Part shown: positions 61,286 to 64,000 of the stretch, in pieces
How the letters are laid out: the number at the start of each line of letters is the position of its first letter
How positions within the stretch are numbered: position 1 is the first letter of the stretch
NCBI RefSeq assembly: GCF_000006445.2
Contig: NC_006044.2
Span: 1,280,483-1,344,482 of the forward strand
Direction: 5' to 3'
DNA: 64,000 nt
Source: Debaryomyces hansenii CBS767
Lineage: Eukaryota > Ascomycota > Pichiomycetes > Serinales > Debaryomycetaceae
Notes under the pieces: generated by a model
The model's database searches: none
Told to the model about the DNA's origin: nothing
The model's input: the letters and a program-made list of their open reading frames with translations, nothing else
Made by a program: the position numbers and the translations under genes

Positions 61286-63274
61286 ATGAATAATAGCACT
61301 TTTTCTAATAGTATTAGGAGATATATTTTGGAAGGAGGCGGTGAAGACAAGGACATGGATATTGATGTTGATGCTGATATTGATCTATTTGAGATTACCA
61401 AATTCAACTATAGAACATTATTCGATAAAAGTGCGAATCAAAATATCACCCATACCGAAATGGTGTATAAAGTTTTTGGAATTGAAAATATAAGAAGTTT
61501 ATCTGATGTGGATACAGTTCCTCAAAAGCACAAGTGGTATTTTGACGATCATCCGGATGAATGGAAAAAATTATTCATCTTCTTTTGCGTTATGCCGTTT
61601 ACTGAATATGAATTTCAAGGATCTGATGGTAAACTACTAAATCCTGATTCTCTTCATATTGCTTGTCCGAGTGAAGCTACTGACAACCTTCTAATTGGAA
61701 CTTTTTCAGATATAGAATTTGAATCACTGAACCAAGAAATATTGGAAGATAGACTTGCTGCTAATTTGCAGTGTATTTTGAAAACTGACCTATTCTCTAA
61801 TACTTTCAGCCAAGATCAAAGAAAAAAAGTTATTACGAAGTTGCTTGGAGTTTGCTTTAAACAGGACTATAAGCTTGTTAAGCATATTGGGTTAAAGACA
61901 GAAGCAACTTACAGAGATAATTTTCTGATCTATTTGTATAAACCCATAAGTGACTATGTTTCAGCTTTATTAGGCTTTGAAATAGAAGTTGAAGAGAGAA
62001 ATACAGTTGGTCAGACAGGAGTGCAAACTAGAGTACCTCACACAACAAATGATTTATTTTATTCTCATCCGGATATTGTAGCTTATACGGAGAAAATACA
62101 TTACCGATCATTAGCTATTGTAGAGGTCAAAAAATTACCACTTTTGAAGGGAAACAAAGTGATAAACTTTAATGATTCAAAAATAGTTAGATTCTTCGTT
62201 CAAGTTGTCGCGGAAATGTTTTCTAACCACACTAACAAAGGCATGCTAACAGACTCTTATACAACGATATTGGTTGAAATAGATATCGAGAGGAGTTTGG
62301 AGGCAATCAAGCATAGTACAGAGCTTTTGGATTCCAGCAAGCATATAGCTCTCAATTATAAGATCTTGGATTGTCACTCGTCGGGACTTACTTTGAGAGG
62401 TGGACTCATTTCATTTATCTATGAGGCATTCAACGTCGATGCGATTCTATTAAATGAGATTAAGAGAGGACTAGAAAAGATCTATAAGTATATTCGTAAG
62501 ACAGACGAAGAATACTTGACTTATATTGATGGACTAGCCGAGAAATATGAAGCAGCTTATAGAAATTTCTGTATCGATGCTTATAGGACTAAAGAGCAAC
62601 GCCTTTGCCTTTATGATACAAGTATAAGTCTTGGAAAGTTTGACAAAATTGATGTGCAAAGTGGGTTTAGTTTCAATTCTCAACTTTTCAAAGTAGATAT
62701 TAAAGAGGTAAAAGATTATTTAAGAGAAAATATTGGGATAGGCGACAAATTGATTGTTAAGGTCTTTGATCCAATCAAGGCCAAGAGAAAACATGATAGT
62801 TATACGGTCGACAAAACTGATATTTTCGGCAAATGCCGAAGAGCATATCTGTGTGAGAAGACAGCCTATGAAAAGCTAATAACTAATCTAAAATTTAACA
62901 GCATTTACATTGATCAGCAATGTGTTTTTGGTAAGTTCAATATCGGCGAACACTACCACGCTTTGGGACCATTTCTCATATTAAAGTATTTGGGTCAAAC
63001 GAAATGTCCATTGGACGAGGAAACTTATAAAAAGGCTGAAGAACAATTAGAAATAATCCACTTAAATGGGATAATACACGGGGACATTAATTTGAGAAAT
63101 ATTCTCTATTACAAAGGGAAAGTCTATTTTATCGATTTTGGGTATTCTAATTATGATGATAACGACGAAAAGCGTTCTAGGCCAGTAACTGCTAATGAAG
63201 AGACTAAGAAGAGTGAACACAGAGAATTGTGCGAAGTATTTCGACAGCCTATTCCAGAAAAATATAGATATTAG
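61286..63274 (+). CDS. Family B nuclease-kinase fusion protein, copy B3
   Basis: 662-residue intact family B member, much more diverged from B1 than A3 is from A1. Only the ATG at 61,286 can start the frame, as an upstream ATG is closed by a stop. Near the N-terminus it has an Asp-rich insertion (KDMDIDVDADIDL, 22-34) absent from B1. Nuclease-like motifs are SHPDIVAY (Asp263) and LAIVEVKK (Glu280-x-Lys282). Kinase-like motifs are LIVKVFDP, LCEKTAYEKL, GPFLILKYL, IIHGDINLRNIL (HGD from residue 598) and FIDFGYSNY (DFG from 617). It is divergent from A3 and convergent with the truncated A4 at the telomere. The 3' flank is almost the same as that of pseudogene B2, so B2/A2 and B3/A4 descend from one tail-to-tail block. 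Confidence 0.85.
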   Translation: MNNSTFSNSIRRYILEGGGEDKDMDIDVDADIDLFEITKFNYRTLFDKSANQNITHTEMVYKVFGIENIRSLSDVDTVPQKHKWYFDDHPDEWKKLFIFFCVMPFTEYEFQGSDGKLLNPDSLHIACPSEATDNLLIGTFSDIEFESLNQEILEDRLAANLQCILKTDLFSNTFSQDQRKKVITKLLGVCFKQDYKLVKHIGLKTEATYRDNFLIYLYKPISDYVSALLGFEIEVEERNTVGQTGVQTRVPHTTNDLFYSHPDIVAYTEKIHYRSLAIVEVKKLPLLKGNKVINFNDSKIVRFFVQVVAEMFSNHTNKGMLTDSYTTILVEIDIERSLEAIKHSTELLDSSKHIALNYKILDCHSSGLTLRGGLISFIYEAFNVDAILLNEIKRGLEKIYKYIRKTDEEYLTYIDGLAEKYEAAYRNFCIDAYRTKEQRLCLYDTSISLGKFDKIDVQSGFSFNSQLFKVDIKEVKDYLRENIGIGDKLIVKVFDPIKAKRKHDSYTVDKTDIFGKCRRAYLCEKTAYEKLITNLKFNSIYIDQQCVFGKFNIGEHYHALGPFLILKYLGQTKCPLDEETYKKAEEQLEIIHLNGIIHGDINLRNILYYKGKVYFIDFGYSNYDDNDEKRSRPVTANEETKKSEHRELCEVFRQPIPEKYRY

Positions 63275-63282
63275 AAGAATGA

Positions 63283-63425
63283 TATACCCTACAATTGGGC
63301 GCCATCTATATTCGTATTTCTTTGGAATGGAATAGAATATTAGGTTTAGGCGAGAGGGATGCAAGACCGCTTCTACTCAACTATAACCTGTAAGCCCATG
63401 ATCAAACTGGTTTTTATTTACTTTT
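63283..63425 (+). repeat. Dispersed element, copy 5
   Basis: Begins TATACCCTACAATTGGGCGC right after the B3 stop. It is nearly identical to the copy at 50,940 after B2. Confidence 0.6.
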
Positions 63426-63445
63426 GAGAGTAACATGATGTCTAA

Positions 63446-63529
63446 ACTGAGAAGGAAAAACAAACACAACAGACTTGTCGAATCTTTGGTCAAATAATAC
63501 CTGGCAAATATCAAGATTCAAATGAATAA
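63446..63529 (+). pseudogene. Family B C-terminal relic next to A4
   Basis: Reads TEKEKQTQQTCRIFGQIIPG then KYQDSNE and a stop at 63,527-63,529 (one residue differs from the A2 copy), 27 bp from the A4 stop. This is the fourth occurrence of this arrangement in the window. Confidence 0.6.
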
Positions 63530-63556
63530 GATAAAAAAATAGCTTGTGAGTATGCA

Positions 63557-63702
63557 TTATCTTCGGGATGGTTTTGAAGCAATATCTTCTATCGTTATTT
63601 GGGTACCAAAAGTTCCTGAACTCCCTTCATCAAATACTTCTTCACTAGAAGAATTACTATCATTTCCATATTTGTCATATTTGTCTCTATCAGCAGGTAT
63701 AG
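63557..63702 (-). pseudogene. Family A truncated by the telomere repeat, copy A4
   Basis: Only the last 48 or so codons of a family A gene remain (NSSSEEVFDEGSS, then the end SRR and a stop). At about 63,702 the reading is cut by the terminal repeat array, with TATAG shared at the joint. A 3-base deletion (in TTTGTCTCTATCAGC) also distinguishes it from the other copies. Confidence 0.8.
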
Positions 63703-63987
63703 GGATGTTGGGGTGTAGGGATGTTGAGGTGTAGGGATGTTGAGGTGTAGGGGTGTAGGGATGTTGAGGTGTAGGGATGTTGAGGTGTAGGGATGTTGAG
63801 GTGTAGGGATGTTGAGGTGTAGGGATGTTGAGGTGTAGGGATGTTGAGGTGTAGGGATGTTGAGGTGTAGGGATGTTGAGGTGTAGGGATGTTGAGGTGT
63901 AGGGATGTTGAGGTGTAGGGATGTTGAGGTGTAGCGATGTTGAGGTGTAGCGATGTTGAGGTGTAGGGATGTTGAGGTGTAGGGATG
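63703..63987 (+). repeat. Telomeric repeat array, 16-bp unit
   Basis: About 17 copies of ATGTTGAGGTGTAGGG on the + strand, G-rich strand pointing right as expected for a right chromosome end. Variants are GTTGGGGTG in the first copy, one 8-base short unit near 63,743, and GTAGCG for GTAGGG in two copies (about 63,933 and 63,949). Open frames through this array are artefacts of the repeat. Confidence 0.9.
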
Positions 63988-64000
63988 TCTTTCCAGCATA
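63988..64000. other. Non-telomeric bases at the window end
   Basis: After the last GGATGT the sequence reads CTTTCCAGCATA, which does not fit the repeat. Either the array is interstitial or this is an assembly or read-end artefact. Confidence 0.5.

Noticed and set aside
63703..63987. CRISPR-like or minisatellite gene repeat
   Set aside because: Unit length, G-rich strand direction and terminal position fit a yeast telomere; there are no spacers.
63595..63999. Open frame of 134 codons through the window end, rich in Thr-Pro-Tyr-Ser
   Set aside because: It is the telomere repeat read on the minus strand joined to a truncated A gene shadow; no real protein.

Overview
The window looks like the right end of a chromosome of an ascomycete yeast, most likely a CTG-clade species close to Debaryomyces hansenii. 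The evidence is: an AT-rich sequence with compact intronless genes; a Candida-type PRA1 zincophore gene; a copied piece of mitochondrial DNA carrying complex I genes (ND4, ND5), which Saccharomyces and Kluyveromyces lack; and a terminal array of a 16-bp repeat (unit ATGTTGAGGTGTAGGG) that I recall as the Debaryomyces-type telomere repeat. The species is inferred. If the CTG clade is right, CTG codons read as serine and a few residues of the standard translations will differ.

Positions 1-39,068 are an accessory but mostly intact gene region rich in transport and nutrition functions. In order they are PRA1 zinc scavenging (+), cytosolic-type catalase (-), a mitochondrial carrier (-), a GH51 arabinofuranosidase (-) divergent from a sugar transporter (+), a bZIP regulator (-), peroxisomal thiolase with a PTS2 (-), a secreted repeat protein (-), a CREG-like secreted protein (+), an O-methyltransferase (-), an oligopeptide transporter (-), a siderophore transporter (+) with iron-type GATA sites far upstream, a hexose transporter (+), and a PDR-type ABC pump (-). 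Between them lie gene remnants: an MFS permease, a GPI-type wall protein with one frameshift, and several unidentified coding tails.

Positions 39,069-64,000 are true subtelomere, made of decayed genes, repeats and segmental duplications. The dominant content is two gene families, called here A and B. Each joins an N-terminal PD-(D/E)XK nuclease-like domain to a C-terminal protein-kinase-like domain. A is intact three times (43.4-45.4, 51.2-53.2 and 58.3-60.2 kb) and B twice (46.1-48.0 and 61.3-63.3 kb). Further broken copies lie at 32.4-34.1, 49.5-50.9 and 63.6-63.7 kb. A and B are always neighbours. At every A 3' end a short B-like C-terminal coding relic ends 27 bp from the A stop codon, which implies an ancestral tail-to-tail B/A module that has spread by block duplication. 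Fusions of this kind recall Crinkler-type nuclease-kinase effectors; their role in a yeast subtelomere is open, and this is the best candidate here for an undescribed system.

Other subtelomeric items are a mosaic nuclear mitochondrial insertion (48.7-49.26 kb), two decayed DUF1479 oxygenase-like genes (54.1-55.6 and 57.1 kb), a dispersed roughly 100-bp element, and the telomere-type array from 63,703. That array is joined directly inside a truncated A gene. The window ends in about 13 bases that do not fit the telomere repeat.
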